Both the position numbers and the translations under genes were made by a program. Positions 1 through 12,604 of a stretch of DNA of 64,000 nt are shown here, one piece after another (the stretch's first letter is position 1; the number at the start of each line of letters is the position of its first letter). Source of the stretch: Mytilus edulis (taxonomy: Eukaryota > Mollusca > Bivalvia > Mytilida > Mytilidae); the NCBI RefSeq assembly GCF_963676685.1, contig NC_092348.1, positions 29,859,386 to 29,923,385 of the forward strand. Reading direction: 5' to 3'. The notes beneath the pieces are model-generated. The model was not told where the DNA came from. It worked only from the letters and a program-made list of their open reading frames with translations, and ran no database searches.

Positions 1-1070
1 AATTCAATTTTAAAATTTGTAGGTTTTGTGACCAATATAATTTCTTTACGACATACAAACATTAATAAAAATAGATTATTATTGCTATTCCTTTATCCTG
101 TCAGTTCTAAAAAAAATTAGCCATCTTTTTTGTTCGCCAAAAAAATCGATTTTTCCTTATTTGACGTTTGCGTATCCAAATACAGAAAAGAACGGTTATA
201 ATCTTAAATGAAACCGGGAAACCTATTTCAAATTTATACACTGTTTTGAAGCCATCATTTTTTACTTTTATACATCAATTTAAGTGACCACCAGCCATGT
301 CAATTTTTATCTGGTTTTAGCTACGTTTCTACTTCAAAACAGTAAAGTTTAGCTTCTTTTCATTGTACCTGTTTCAAAGTGCTCTAAAATACTGATTTTA
401 TTAAAGCAATGAATGAAATTTTGATTAAAAGTTGTGGCTTTTCACAATTCCGTACGATACTTGTATTTTAAGGTAACTAAAACCCCCTTTGACCCCCTAC
501 ACAAATTGACGGTGACATTGTTTTCTTTTTTCAACATACGTCATGTAACGTTTATAACAAAATTTGTGTCAGGGTCATGTGCATAGTAAAAATTTACACA
601 TTGGAAAAGTGAAACAACAAACAAAGATCTTCTTTATTGCGTTTAAAGCTAATTTAAAACGTCTTGGAAAATTCTGACAGACCTGACAAACTATTGATAG
701 CCTACTGTATGCAAAAGCACAAAAATAGCAATAGAAAATGCATTGCAAAGAAAATTCTGTAGGAAAAATTCATATGAAAAAAGAAAATGAAGGTCAGTTA
801 ATAAAATCTTGCTTATATTATTATCTCTTTACTTAGTAAGCTATATTTCCATTCTTAATTTTATAGTAATAAGAGCAAAAACTAGCTTATCAAGCCAAGT
901 CAGCTAAACAAGAAGTTTATTCATAGAGATGTGTTCTTACAAAATTGAATTTATTCAAATGGCAAATTCTTGTCAAATTTAAGCATCTTTGATCATTATT
1001 GAAGTAAAATGCACAAAATTTGTCCCACCAGTTTCATTTCATTTCCTATTACTAGTATTCAGGTAAAGTA
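1..1070. other. AT-rich non-coding stretch
   Basis: No ORF of convincing coding character, no RNA gene and no clear repeat boundary seen. Only AT-rich sequence with short homopolymer runs. Confidence 0.5.
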
Positions 1071-1072
1071 TA

Positions 1073-1215
1073 TATGTTCCAGACCATACGAGTATTTGGA
1101 CCGTACGCGTACGGTCCGGACCGTATACGTATACTCGTACGGTCGGACCATACGCGTACGGTCGGACCGTATGAGTATACGCGTACGGTCCAGCTGACCA
1201 TACTTGTTTTGGGAT
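1073..1215. repeat. Palindromic TACGCGTA element arm, copy 1
   Basis: The block opens with TGTTCCAGACCATACGAG and then runs as head-to-tail palindromic modules of the form GGACCGTACGCGTACGGTCC, with TACGCGTA or TATACGTATA centres. Short ORFs here on both strands (rich in Tyr, Arg and Val) come from the palindromes and are not genes. The same opening motif occurs inverted at 5402-5450 and again at 15,235 and 15,997, so this is a dispersed family, probably the terminal arm of a fold-back or MITE-like element. Confidence 0.7.
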
Positions 1216-1668
1216 CATATGGGTTAAATTCAAACAAACATTTATCAAAATCTTTATTTTTCGTTATACAAATTGTTATAATTACAGTTAGATGGATAAA
1301 GTGAATAAGCGAACAATTGAAATTAAATATTTGTTTATCCGATAATTCTATTTTGTTACTCAAGGTGACACTGGTTTCCACAGAGAACGTCATATTTTTT
1401 TTTACATTATCATGTTTTGATCATGCATGTTCCTTTGCATATGCATTTTTTTTGTAAAGTTCCTAAATATTCTAAAACTATAATTGTTCTCCCACTCTAT
1501 GCATGTTTACTTCCGATGAATTCAATTTCAATGAGCATACTGGGCTGCTATTAATGAATTACTTACATGCTAAATACAGGAGATTAACAGATTGAATAAG
1601 CGTGATTTTTTAAAATAGTTATAATTATATGAAAAGTTTTTATTTCAATTACTATTGAACTTTTTATA

Positions 1669-2153
1669 TTAAAGGGAAACTTCGCAAAAAAATCAAAAAT
1701 TGATATTATGTTCATTCTGTATAAAAATGTTTAAATTCATAGATATTAAAGTTTTATTCCGCTAGATAAGCGATCACCATCGATTTTAAATTTAGAGTAT
1801 CAATTCTCCGAGATCCGCCATCTTGTCTTCTTTCCCGATGAATAAAAACGATATGTCTATAAACCACAAAGAAACAAAACTACAGTAACCGATGTAGTCG
1901 TAATTGCGTGTCGATATCTTGTCAATCGTACGGTTGTTTAATACGACTAACTAACTTGATACGGAAAATATTCTTACTTTTTTTAAATTACCATGGTCTG
2001 TTGTTTTTAAACTGTTGATATTGGAATTAGGTGAAAAGTCAAAGTTGAAATCATAAATAAGTGTTCCGTGAAAATTGTTTTCGAAAATCTAATTTGTTCA
2101 TAATTCTTTAAAGTAATAAACTTTTTTCAAATATATTTTGAACTTCCCTTATC
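1669..2153. repeat. Interspersed repeat with TTAAAGGGAAAC-like end
   Basis: The left end reads TTAAAGGGAAACTTCGC and the right end has a degenerate inverted counterpart (GAACTTCCCTTAT near 2142-2153). I recognise the interior (GCGATCACCATCGATTTTAA, CTCCGAGATCCGCCATCTTG) as a family common in mussel DNA. A similar inverted end (TTTCCCTTTAA) closes a separate segment near 5318-5328. TTAA at the edge is compatible with a piggyBac-type MITE, but the other end is too degraded to prove it. Confidence 0.4.
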
Positions 2154-5100
2154 TGATCACCAGCATGGCTAAAGGTATTACTTCCAAAGGTATTGTGAGG
2201 GGTGTGAGGTGACACGTCCAGGTATTCAAGCGATTTCCTGTCGGGCTTGCAAGTTCATGCATCGTTTCACTTCTGCAGGTATTGATCAGTGTACACGGCT
2301 GATAACTTATAACTTATAACTTTCCATTTTGAACTATCAGATGTATAATATACAACTCTGTCTTACTTGTCATTACTAAACTCATACGCTTGTTTATAAA
2401 TAACATTTCTGGTGTAAAGAATATAATTCATAATATATAAATAATACCCAAAAAATAAGATTTGATGAAATCAAAATCTATTTAAATATTTTTTCCAAGG
2501 GTGAATTTGGGAAAATGTAATATATAGTCATTGTCAATAGTGAAGGACAGATTGGAACAGACCAGAAATATTGATTTAAAAAAATGTACGCACTTGCCGA
2601 CGATTCGTTTATACGACTGGATATAAAGTTACGGAACTATAGCGCAATTTAAAATATATACGTGTATACATTGAACATAAGAAAAAAACATATATTTTGA
2701 ATAAATAGGGGTAAAAGTGTTGTAAATAGACTAGCCAACGTATGCCAACAGTATGTAATCATCGAATGTCGATAGACTACAGTTGTATACCAAAAGAAGA
2801 AGAGAACCAATTTGATTTAAATACAGGTCGATGTATAACTTTTGCTTTGGTTCATTGAAGCTGTGGACCTAGGAAAATCACAGATTTATATTTCAATAAG
2901 ATTGTTCTCAAACAAAGGAAGGAATTCGTCATCACAATTGTTATATATGCCACTAGACGAACACTAATTATCCCGAGGGGATGTGAATATTTTGCTGGGA
3001 AACTTTTGAGTATCAAAGTTTCAAATTAATTTCGGGATTTATTTTCTTTCTTGGTATTCAATAACCGAAAAAAGAATAAATTACTTGTTCGCTAAATAGG
3101 GATATTCTTGTCAGATAAAAGAATTTTAGTTATATTTAAAAAATAGGGAAATATGACATTAAATTGGTTCTGTCTTTTTTTAAACATCGTTAAAACGATG
3201 TGTGTCTAAGGTGAACGCCACAAGAACCCTGTAATACTAGTACGAGAGTATAGCATGTAAACATTCCTTCTCAATAATATGGTTGTATTGGAAAACTTTT
3301 CATACAGATTGACAACTCATTGTCCGATATGCATGTAATATTTGCCACATGACGCCCATAGTTCTTTCTACCATCATCACCTTATTCCTTGATATTGCTG
3401 TAAACATCGATGGTTCACACCCAAACAAAATGGGAGTAATGAACCTTCAGAGCTTCTCCGTGTTATACACTTGTGAAATATATAGACGAAATTTCTGTAT
3501 TGAAATGAATCTACATCTCACAAACAGGATTTTCAAATAACGATTTTGAGTAATCACCTTACAAACCAATATAAACGTATGGCAAGATATAACCATGAAG
3601 GAATTTAGTTTTTGTCAGAACTCATCACTATATCATAAACGTATACGTATATATATATATGCATACAGTTTCAAATATCAAGAACAAGCGTTCGATGTCG
3701 ATAGTCTGTTCTCTAACTGTTCAGAGTTAGACATGTCACTTGTTCATTCTTGGAAGCCTTCATATTCCCCGTCTAACGATGGGAACTCTTTCTGATTGTG
3801 TTGACTATAAATGCTTGTATGGTAATTCTGTCGTTTATCTGTACAAGCGGTTGCATTTCCTCTCCTTTCCCAACAAACAAACGAACGAAACGCAACTAGT
3901 CTGATTTCTCTGGAGCTCATCCTCAATGGCTCTTATACGTCAGGAAACTTACATGTATACTAATAATGATTGTTTCATGAACAACGATGTATGAACGAAC
4001 TATTATAAATTCGTCAATATCTGTAATGCATGACTAAAGTATAACTTTTATTACAACTACTGTATTACTTATTTGGATTAATGACGGCTATCATGTTCAA
4101 CATTGCACAACTATTATCATAGAATTTTAAAAAAAATCCTCAAAAATCCTCAAAAGATATAATGCCTTAGCTTAGATAATTAGTATTCTTTTCACAAAAA
4201 GTTCGTGTAAATGATTGTCAAATGAATTTAATTATGTAAGAATAAAATGTTAAAAAGAAACTAAAAAAAATTATGCATGTTGTATGTTGTATTTTTTTTG
4301 TCAATTAAAAACTTTAAAATTGCAATAGTTTTATTAGCATTTAAACACAGCCAGATTTGAATACAAGTTAAGAAATTCCGGTAAAGTCAATGATATCAAA
4401 CAGATGTACAATGGTATATCAAATTGGGTAATATTGCATTTAGTTTTTATTAAAGATTAAAACTACTATTTTTTGCTTCATATTTGAATCTTTACGCCAA
4501 TTGCCGCTAAGAAAGTAATCAAAAATTGTTTCCTTTTATTTTTATACACTTTCGGAATTACGAATCTGAATTTTATTTTCAATTAATTTACACAATTTAA
4601 TTATTGTATCTTTATTCTCATCGTGTATTTAATCTTAGTGTATTAACATCATGACAGCATATACTCTAATCCTTTCTATTTATCCTTTCCAAATAACAAC
4701 ATTTATACCTGTGTACGCTTGAACTCACACCTGCGGCTAAATAGCTACAAGGTAAACGAATTGACCTCAAGCCGAGAAATATACAGTGACCTTTACAAAA
4801 TAATATACACACTCTGCTCACACATTAGTTGCATTGAAATGATTATCAAAACAATAACGGTAAATAGAACTGAAATATTTTCAGTTCAATATCAGTAAAA
4901 ATGTTCAATAAATATTTTATGAAAAAAATCTCAACAATAATTAATTAAATTTATTCAAAAACATTTACTAGAGATAATTTTATAGGAGTTTAATTCAATC
5001 AATACAAAACGGTATATATATGCATATTCACTTTCGTTCATTCTTATATTGTGGTTTATAACTTCGACCATTCGTCAGCTGTGCGCTTTTAATTACGTAT

Positions 5101-5401
5101 ATTGTCGATAAGCTATAAGAGTTAAACAGATTTTATTTTTTCCCAGAATTCAATAAATCGGGCTAATACGTCACGACCCACTCGAGAATTCAACCAAAAA
5201 AGTTACAAATACTTGATTTTCTCCGTTATTAGAAGGAATATAAATTTAAAACTTTGCAAATGTGTTTTTTATGTTAAGATGAACATAATTAGATGATAAG
5301 TAAAAAATCGCGGAATTTCCCTTTAATTTCAGATATAAGTTATGTTGATCTACCATATACATTTGTATCAAATAAACTTGACCAACTTCTTAATATTAGT
5401 C
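2154..5401. other. Non-coding stretch, no gene recognised
   Basis: Contains only short ORFs (60-66 codons, for example 3349-3540 and 3595-3795) without recognisable domains or splice context. The segment near 5190-5328 ends in TTTCCCTTTAA and resembles the terminal motif of the repeat at 1669. Otherwise featureless AT-rich DNA. Confidence 0.5.
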
Positions 5402-5450
5402 AGACCGTACGCGTACGGTCCAAATACTCATGCGGTCTGGAACATATATA
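5402..5450 (-). repeat. Palindromic TACGCGTA element arm, copy 2 (inverted)
   Basis: The reverse complement reproduces the opening of the block at 1073: a TGTTCCAGACC start, AGTATTTGGACC, then the palindrome GACCGTACGCGTACGGTC. Only the first module is retained. It faces copy 1 in inverted orientation across 4.2 kb. Confidence 0.7.
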
Positions 5451-5851
5451 CAATACTTTGTTTATAAATATGTAATTATTTAAAGAAGCTGATACAGCAA
5501 CCTGTTCAAGAGAAGAAGCCCCATTTTTTCCAAAAAGTTTACTTTCATAATCTATAAAATACCCTGAGAAATAAGACAAAGGGCTACTGTGCAAGCTAAT
5601 CTTATAGTTTAATTTTACAATAATAATGATTCTGAAATTCAAAATTGTGTCCCTTTCACTTATAATTTAAAGCATATATTTTTTTAAAGAATTTCTGTCA
5701 ATATTTTTGGTATAAAACTTATAAATCCCTTTTTTGTATTTTACTGTTCAACTAAGAAACATAGGCTTGAGTTTAAAGGCTCTCTTAATTTGAAGAAATT
5801 TGTTGAGACTCTTGGTCACACTTTATAGAATATAAAATATATATGATCAGT
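5451..5851. other. Non-coding spacer
   Basis: AT-rich sequence between the palindromic arm and the GGCGGATCC MITE. Nothing recognisable. Confidence 0.45.
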
Positions 5852-5856
5852 ACTAT

Positions 5857-6000
5857 CATAGGCGGATCCAGGGCGGGGCCCCCTCTTTCGAGGGAAAAAT
5901 TTGGTTGATTATATAGGGAATCATTGAAGCATGACTGGACCGGCCCCCCTTAGGTCAGTCAGCGGGCCCCCCCTTAGGAAAAGTTCTGGATCCGCCACTG
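5857..6000. mobile_element. 144-bp MITE with GGCGGATCCAG inverted termini
   Basis: The 11-bp terminal inverted repeat GGCGGATCCAG lies at 5861-5871 and, inverted, at 5986-5996. The element is bracketed by ACTAT at 5852-5856 and 6001-6005, a 5-bp candidate target-site duplication. The interior is G/C-tract-rich (GGGGCCCCCTC, GCGGGCCCCCCC), unlike the AT-rich flanks. No coding capacity. Repeats with GGATCCGCC ends are widespread in invertebrate genomes; the superfamily cannot be assigned here. Confidence 0.75.
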
Positions 6001-6005
6001 ACTAT

Positions 6006-6765
6006 TTATATTTTATAATTATATCAATTTTCAGAAAGATTATTGAAATTGTATAAACTATGTTTTATTGCATTAAATGTAATCAGAAGTGTTTAAAAAA
6101 TTAAAATTCTGCATGTAGTATATTTCATCCGCCAGATCTAATTTCTTTCAATATAGGTAGGTTTTTAATTTTACATGTAGGTGTCATTATCCACATTTCT
6201 GAATTGTTTTTTTTTTACTGCAGTAATATTTTGTCTTTTAATATTTACATTTAGTCCTTCTCTGAAAAATAGGGGGAAGTATCTCTTCTTTATATTATCA
6301 TAACATAGTTATAAATCGAGTTTCGTTTATTTTCTTTCTAATTTTTGTAAAGTAAACTCCTTTTTTAATTTTTATGCATTTTGCTGGGTTTTTATTTTTG
6401 ACTGGTGATATTAAGGGGAGATAACCACTTTTTGGTCAGTATTCCATTAAATATTTATTGTGATTCCTCTAATCCTCTTTACGTAATGAAATTATATAAA
6501 AATTTTGTTGTTCTGGGAATAAAATATTACACTGATCAGTTTGTGCATGAAAATGCATTTGAGCAGTTTGATATTTACCAAACATTTTGCGAATCCATAT
6601 TTTTTGTCTGTATGATTTAATCTACCCTGTTATATATGTATCCAATATTACATGAATGCATTCACTTAAGAACTTTTAGCGCTCGGAATGATTATTTATT
6701 TATGAAACAACATTATAATGATCTAATCATACATAAATCAATCATAATTAGAAAACAACATAAAA
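6006..6765. other. Non-coding spacer
   Basis: AT-rich. A 71-codon ORF at 6405-6620 has no recognisable motif and no splice context, so it is not called as a gene. Confidence 0.45.
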
Positions 6766-7716
6766 AGAAGATGTGGTATGATTGATAATGTGACAACTGT
6801 CCACAAGAGACCAAACTGACACAGACATTAACAAATATAGGTCACCGTACGGCCTTCAACAATGAGCAAAGCCCATTCCACATAGTAGGCTATAAAAGGC
6901 CCCGATATGACAATGTAAAACAATTTAAACGAGAAAACTAACGGCCTTATTTAAATTAAAAAAAATTACGAAAAACTAATATGTAACACATAAACAAACG
7001 ACAACAACTGAATTACAGGCTCCTGATTTGGGACAAGCACATACATAAATAATGTGGCGGGGTTAAACATGTTAGCGGGATCCCAACCCTCCCCTAATCT
7101 TGGACAGTCGTATAACAGTACAACATAAGAACGAACTATAAAAATCAGTTGAAAAAGGATAAACTCATCAGATGGTCAAAAATACAAGTGGACGTGGCCA
7201 GGTACTTCCCGACAACAAAAAGACACTTGGAATAGATCTGAGAGTACTCGTAGTTATCTGACAGCTAGTTCAAATTTAATGTCACTAACAACTAATAAAA
7301 AAGAATCACGCATCATATCAATCCGTACACATCGAACATCCAATGGATTTAGTGTCAAGATTGCATAAACAGTCAGAGAAAAACATGACCTTGTGCAATG
7401 CCTGTTAATGTCGGTTTTCTAAATGTGTCTTCAACATGCATTTTCCGAAAATCATTTAGAAACGTTACGGTGCAACTTTCCTAAAATTGATCCAAATTAT
7501 AATCGAAATTGAAAACGTAATTGGAAGGAAGATATACTCGTTTGAATGGTTTAACACCTGTAATTTTGGGGCCCTTTATAGCTTTTTGTTCGGTGTTAGC
7601 CAAGGCTCTGTGTTGAATGCCGTGCATTGACCTATAATGGTTTATTTTTATAAACTGTTATTTGGATGGAGAGTTGTCTCTTTGACACTCACACCACATC
7701 TTCCTATATCTATATA
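6766..7716. repeat. Mussel-type interspersed repeat, inverted ends
   Basis: The left end AGAAGATGTGGTATG is matched by an inverted right end (ACCACATCTTCCTATATC near 7693-7710), so about 950 bp is bounded by inverted termini. Interior blocks (GGCTCCTGATTTGGGAC, GGCGGGGTTAAACATGTT, CCCAACCCTCCCCTAA) recur in the related repeat at 14,160. Other fragments of the same family lie at 15,096, 17,112, 20,815, 21,745, 29,258 and 35,000. No intact ORF; probably a non-autonomous element, family unassigned. Confidence 0.6.
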
Positions 7717-7719
7717 GAA

Positions 7720-9168
7720 AGAATTTAAAGATCATAATTTTAATAGAATTACTTTGGTTTTAACTTAAAACAGTTAAAACGGTTATTGTTTAAAAAAAAA
7801 TGTTAAACAGAAATACGTTACTTCACAGCTTCTTTTGCATAAATACATACATTGTAAATAATGTGATGGACGAGGGATGCATATATAGCAAGATATAAGA
7901 TACTCATCTGTAGGTGAACTACAAAAGTAAACATGCTAAAGTAGCTGTGTATGACAAAGGAGTAGGGGCTTTAAGGCCTGGTTTTGGCCCAAGAAAAAAA
8001 AATGTTTGATAACTTTTTCAAATTGGCACATAATCTTTAGAAATGCATAGGGTCAAGAAATATAAATGAAAAACATTAAGATTCTTATGTGATGACGTCA
8101 CAATTACGTCATAATATGTACTGTTTTCACAAAAACGATGAAAATTCAGAATTTATGCAGTTTTCTATCTTTATTTCTGTTGTGGAAACATCGTGCGCAG
8201 CCAAGAAACAACAAAATAATTTAACTGAAGCTTTATTATTACTATTGACAAAATCTCACGAAATATAAAGTTGTTTCTTGGGTGCGCACATACTTTTCCA
8301 ATCGAAAATATACTTAAAAATTTGATGAAAAACAATGAAAATCACAAAATTTTACAAAATATGCAAATTAAGGCATGATTTGTTGCCATGGTAACTTGTT
8401 CAATGTCCAAAATTATTTAGTTTTTCTGAATACCTTCTACCTGAGATACGTTTTAGTAATTTAAAAATATGTATGATAACTTTTAAATTTGCAGTAATTT
8501 TTGGACCAAATAAGGGCCTTATTGCCCCTACGCAAGAAGTCAACTGATACTAAAATGTACTATCATTATTTAAACAAATGTTTACTTTTACTTTCAATAT
8601 CAGTATATTTCGTCACACAAGTGTATTTGTATATAATATTTAATTCTAGTGAACACTCTCTGGAGATGAGGAAACAATTGTACAAATATAGCTTGAAGAT
8701 TGTAAATATAATGTAACTACACTAAATAAGACTTTACAATAAAACATGTCAAGAAATAGATTAATTTGCAGCAAGTAATATAACTTTTGGATTAAGGTCA
8801 CTTACTGTGCATAAACGAATACATAGACTGCATAAAATTATATATATATAAACTTACTTTGAATAAAGAAATTGTAATATTAATGCATACCTCTATTTGT
8901 AAAAAGTATATCCTGAACAGATCTGACGTTCAAATCATAACATTCATCCTAAACAGAAAAAAAATAATTCTGTCGATCAGTACTACCAGTCTGCACAAAA
9001 ACTTAATTGGAAAAAAAGTTAATATTTGACATTTGTATGCAAACGTTATCAATGTAACACGGTGGTGAAATCTTTGATTATTGTTCCTATCGGTATTTAT
9101 TAATTATTTAGGTTTTGGTGATTTTTTGACATGGCATTCCGAACAAAAGACAGTGAATATGCCTCTGC
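7720..9168. other. Non-coding stretch with a hairpin-forming segment
   Basis: Contains a TGACGTCA palindrome (8093-8100), the inverted repeat listed at 8193-8289, and no credible gene. The 71-codon ORF at 8501-8716 lacks recognisable features. Confidence 0.45.
8193..8289. repeat. 20-bp inverted repeat (hairpin)
   Basis: GTGCGCAGCCAAGAAACAAC at 8193-8212 pairs with 8270-8289, 19 of 20 positions complementary, around a 57-bp AT-rich loop. The GC-rich arm stands out from the surroundings and is probably part of a dispersed element. Confidence 0.6.
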
Positions 9169-9513
9169 ACTGTCGCCTACATATACATCATCCTGTGCAA
9201 GTTGTAACATATTATTTATCAACTCAAAATGATTCTTCTCAAATGCTTAATATTGTTCAGTAATGTCTTTGCTTTTATAATACATGTCATGCAAGTATTT
9301 ACCATTGGACACAAAGGCGGGATTTACACTTTCCAAAGGGCTGTTTAATAATTGGCTCAAATGTAAAGTAAAAAAAATACAAGATTGAAACTGAACAAAT
9401 GTACAAATGACTATAACAAACGTTGTAGTTTTGGTTACTTGGTCTATCGATATGTTAACCAAGAATATAATTCTAGCAAACCAATATTGTTCAATTGTGT
9501 ACCAGGAAATCAT
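9169..9513 (-). pseudogene. Broken paralogue of the exon-like ORF at 18,541
   Basis: The minus-strand ORF (9247-9513) shares QFQSCI, QLLN-PLE, NPAFV-NG and LHDMY with the plus-strand ORF at 18,541-18,864. A stop codon (TAA, 9247-9249) interrupts it, yet similarity continues in the same frame to about 9169: EKNHFE, NNML and a VY-GDS end match EKCHFE, NKML and YICDS of the relative. The shared segment is therefore a real duplicated coding sequence, with this copy disabled. No family recognised. Confidence 0.6.
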
Positions 9514-10099
9514 TAAGGAATGTACAATAAACTGTATACAGCGTGTACGGAAAAATGCATCACGTATACCAGGGACTTTTCTATACTATGTTAATACAGA
9601 AAGTCCCTGCGTATACCGTCAGACTAAAACGTAATAAATAAATTATGAATGCCCTGCGTGTATTATATAGTGATGCATATAGCCGGGGTTAAATGCATTG
9701 CAGATTTTCGAGAAGTTCCTCAAAAGACATTCGTGCGTTCTATTGTTTACTTTACTTGACTTGTACTTACTAAATGAAACTGTTCACGGGAAACTATTAG
9801 CAATGTATATCAATCCTCTATTCATCATGAATTTGGTAATTTTTAATAGACACGTCCTTGGATATCAATATCCTGATATTCAGAAAATTTAATTGAAAAT
9901 ACATATCAAATTATTACTACGTATATATAACACAGGGTGTATATCCAGAAAATTGTTATCTTACATAATCAGTAAAAGTTACATTGACGGGTAATCATAT
10001 ACATATAAATAGATTTTGCACTTGAAGTGTGCTTGACATGATTTGATGAGATTAATATTGCAATGGATGGATACAAACACGAAAATACACGTTGTAAAT
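9514..10099. other. Non-coding spacer
   Basis: No gene or repeat boundary recognised. The ORF at 9698-9892 has no coding hallmarks. Confidence 0.4.
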
Positions 10100-10137
10100 A
10101 AACCCATCAAAGATACCGGGATTGACATTTTATCTTT

Positions 10138-10182
10138 GCGCCAGACACGCCTTTGATCTACAAAAGATTCATCAGTGACGAT
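10138..10182 (-). ncRNA. Decayed hammerhead ribozyme
   Basis: Read on the minus strand: a stem I half CGTCA, a perfect CTGATGA core, stem II ATCT/AGAT around TTTGT, then CAA where the core needs GAA, a degraded stem III, a GTC cleavage triplet, and the stem I partner TGGCG. The G12-to-C change in the invariant GAA should abolish cleavage. The first stem II pair is A-T instead of the usual G-C. It lies in an interspersed repeat (about 10,100-10,255) related to that at 35,941-36,080. Confidence 0.6.
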
Positions 10183-10358
10183 CGAATCAAAGAAAGTTAA
10201 AAAGGCCAAATAAAGTACGAAATATAAGAGCATTGAGAACCAAAAATTCATAAATGTTTTGCTAAATACTGCTTAGTTAAAATATTCTCTTTAGATGTGC
10301 ACCACATTTTTTAAATGTTATTTCGAATACACAGACACAATAATAAAGTTAGTTCTTA

Positions 10359-10805
10359 TAGAATGAAATCCAAAACAGTGTGGCTGTGGCCATTGATTGA
10401 CACATTTAATTCATCCATTGACTGGGACAATTTAGGTGAACGTTTGTATGTAACGACCACTGCTCACTGTGTACTTTTTAAAGACACTTAAACAATGGGG
10501 TCACCAAAGGTTCTCAACACCTTAATAAAGTAATTCGAAAAACTAATCAGAGATAACACGATGTTTTGATTTATATCAATTATATAAATCAAAACATAAA
10601 GGTTATTCCTGATTAATTTTTCGAATTATTTTATAATTAAAGGCGTTAAGAAACCTTTGGTGACCCCACAGTTTAAATGTCTATCGTAGGTACGTCGTGA
10701 ACAGTGGTCGTTACAGACAAACGTTCATGTAAATTGTCCCAGGCAATGGATGAATTTAATGTGTCAATCAATGGCCACAGCCACACTGTTTTGAATTTCA
10801 TTCTA
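10359..10805. mobile_element. 447-bp fold-back element
   Basis: Nearly the whole element is one long inverted repeat. TAGAATGAAAT at 10,359 is mirrored by ATTTCATTCTA ending at 10,805, and inner blocks pair over roughly 200 bp per arm (AACAGTGTGGCTGTGGCC, GGGGTCACCAAAGGTT, CGAAAAACTAATCAG and their complements), with a few mismatches. The centre holds a perfect 15-bp hairpin, ATGTTTTGATTTATA and its complement. No ORF. A half copy (right arm only) sits at 29,511-29,692. Confidence 0.8.
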
Positions 10806-12604
10806 ATTCAATTCTAAATTCCATTTTCAACTGGAGTAAACCATGATAAAACGTTGATGACGTCACGGTCACATACATAAGTATGTGAGCTGATAAACAA
10901 AACAACTTCAGTCAATCAGAAAATGCGTTACATATAAAATTAAATATTAGGTAGTAAAACCTTTAAATGTCTGTTTGACAAACAATTTATGACTTGGAGA
11001 AGTAAAGTAATATTTAGTTAGTGTCTGCCAGGAAATAATTTTGATTGACGTTAATACCTTTAATAGAGTACTATTTGAAGTCTCGAATGAAGATTCAACT
11101 TTTATTTATACTGTTCATTTGTTATGTAGGCAAAAAATCTTAGTAAATCGGAAACATAGTCGATCAATGAATAAACATGTGTAAATCATTGCTAGCGAAC
11201 CAATCATATTCAAGTATAAGTAGAAATGAAAAGAAAAACTTAATGGAATATACAATATACTCTGTACGTATGTAAGGAACAATTCCTCACGTTTAATATA
11301 AAAAAAAAAAAATACTGCACTGTGATGAAAACCTACTGCGTGTTTTGACTTTTACACATGTACATTTAACGATAGATTAAAAAGTAAGTACAAAGTGTAA
11401 ATGTACTGTGTGTACTGTATATTGCTGCATATAATGTTTTATGTATTGCACAAGAACGAAATCATCAAAATTCATCCCTGATTTAAATAGTTCACTATAC
11501 TTTACATTCAAATACTATGCGAAGCTTCACATCGATAACACCATGTACATTAATCTTGTTTATCATAGCAAAGTCTGTTTGATATCGATGTTATTCATCC
11601 CTGGTTTTTAGAAAATTAAATTAAATATAAATTCATTACTTAGTATACTAATATCTCATTGTTAATCAGATTAAACTAATAACACATGCCGTTATCTATA
11701 CAGCTGCTATCGGGCTTATGTAATAGTTACATCGAAGGTATATATAATTTATAAACAGTGTCAACACTTAACGGTTACATGACATAATTTGATGGATAAT
11801 AAAGGGGAAAAATACACCGAAAATCGTGTAGTTTTTATTCAATTTGAACATATACATTATGGCTTGGGGGAAAAGTAGTCATTCAATTGTTCAAGTCAAA
11901 ATTTTTTTTTTTTAAAGTTTCTAAATAGATTACAAGTTGGCATCTTGAATAGAAATAAAACTTGCATCAGCCCTGTAGTCAACGCAATCTACGTGATACA
12001 TGAAAAAGTAATAATTCTATTAAACTTCGAATTATCTAACTTCAAAATCTGTAACTAGTGCATTGATTACACGTTTGTTTAAGGATCTTTAAGCTATTGC
12101 ACTTTTCATCCCGTCGCAGACCGTTTTTGATAGTATAAGCAAAAACGAGAGATTAGACCGGTGCATTTACGTCCTTCTTATAAGTTATTTTTGCATTTGT
12201 TGACTCCACCTCCTTATGTTAGTAAATATTGAAAAAATAACAAAATGTTATATCAATGATTATTTAATTTATCTACTATTTAAATATACCTTTTCAACAA
12301 AGGATTGAAAAAAGAGTAAACTTTTCAAAGGAAAATTTGGTTTATCCATCCTCCCCAGTTATTAAAAGTGTTAACCGGTTAAGTTTTTTTTACTCTAGTC
12401 AATAGTTTATATTCAGTAAGTAGTGTTTGTAAAGATGTATTACCTGGCAAATTGTCTTTTGCAGACAATTCTAGTAACAATAGTAAAATTCATTCGTCTA
12501 TAATTTATAAAGTCAATAAATACTGAGGTATCCTATTTTTGCTTATTAGGTTTATTTTTCAGCGAAAGTAGTGTGCTCTTTAATCAATGTTTTGTTAAAT
12601 CTTG
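10806..12604. other. Non-coding stretch, weak similarity to 18.9-19.45 kb
   Basis: No gene recognised. Short blocks resemble the region after the 18,541 ORF: AGTATAAGTAGAAAT near 11,214 and 18,900, and TATCGATGTT-(A/G)-TCATYCC near 11,583 and 19,414. This suggests that a larger segment containing the 9.2-kb and 18.5-kb ORFs was once duplicated. Confidence 0.4.

Noticed and set aside
1009-1393. Overlapping ORFs of 62-113 codons on both strands
   Set aside because: Open frames are a by-product of the palindromic TACGCGTA modules, which read similarly on both strands.
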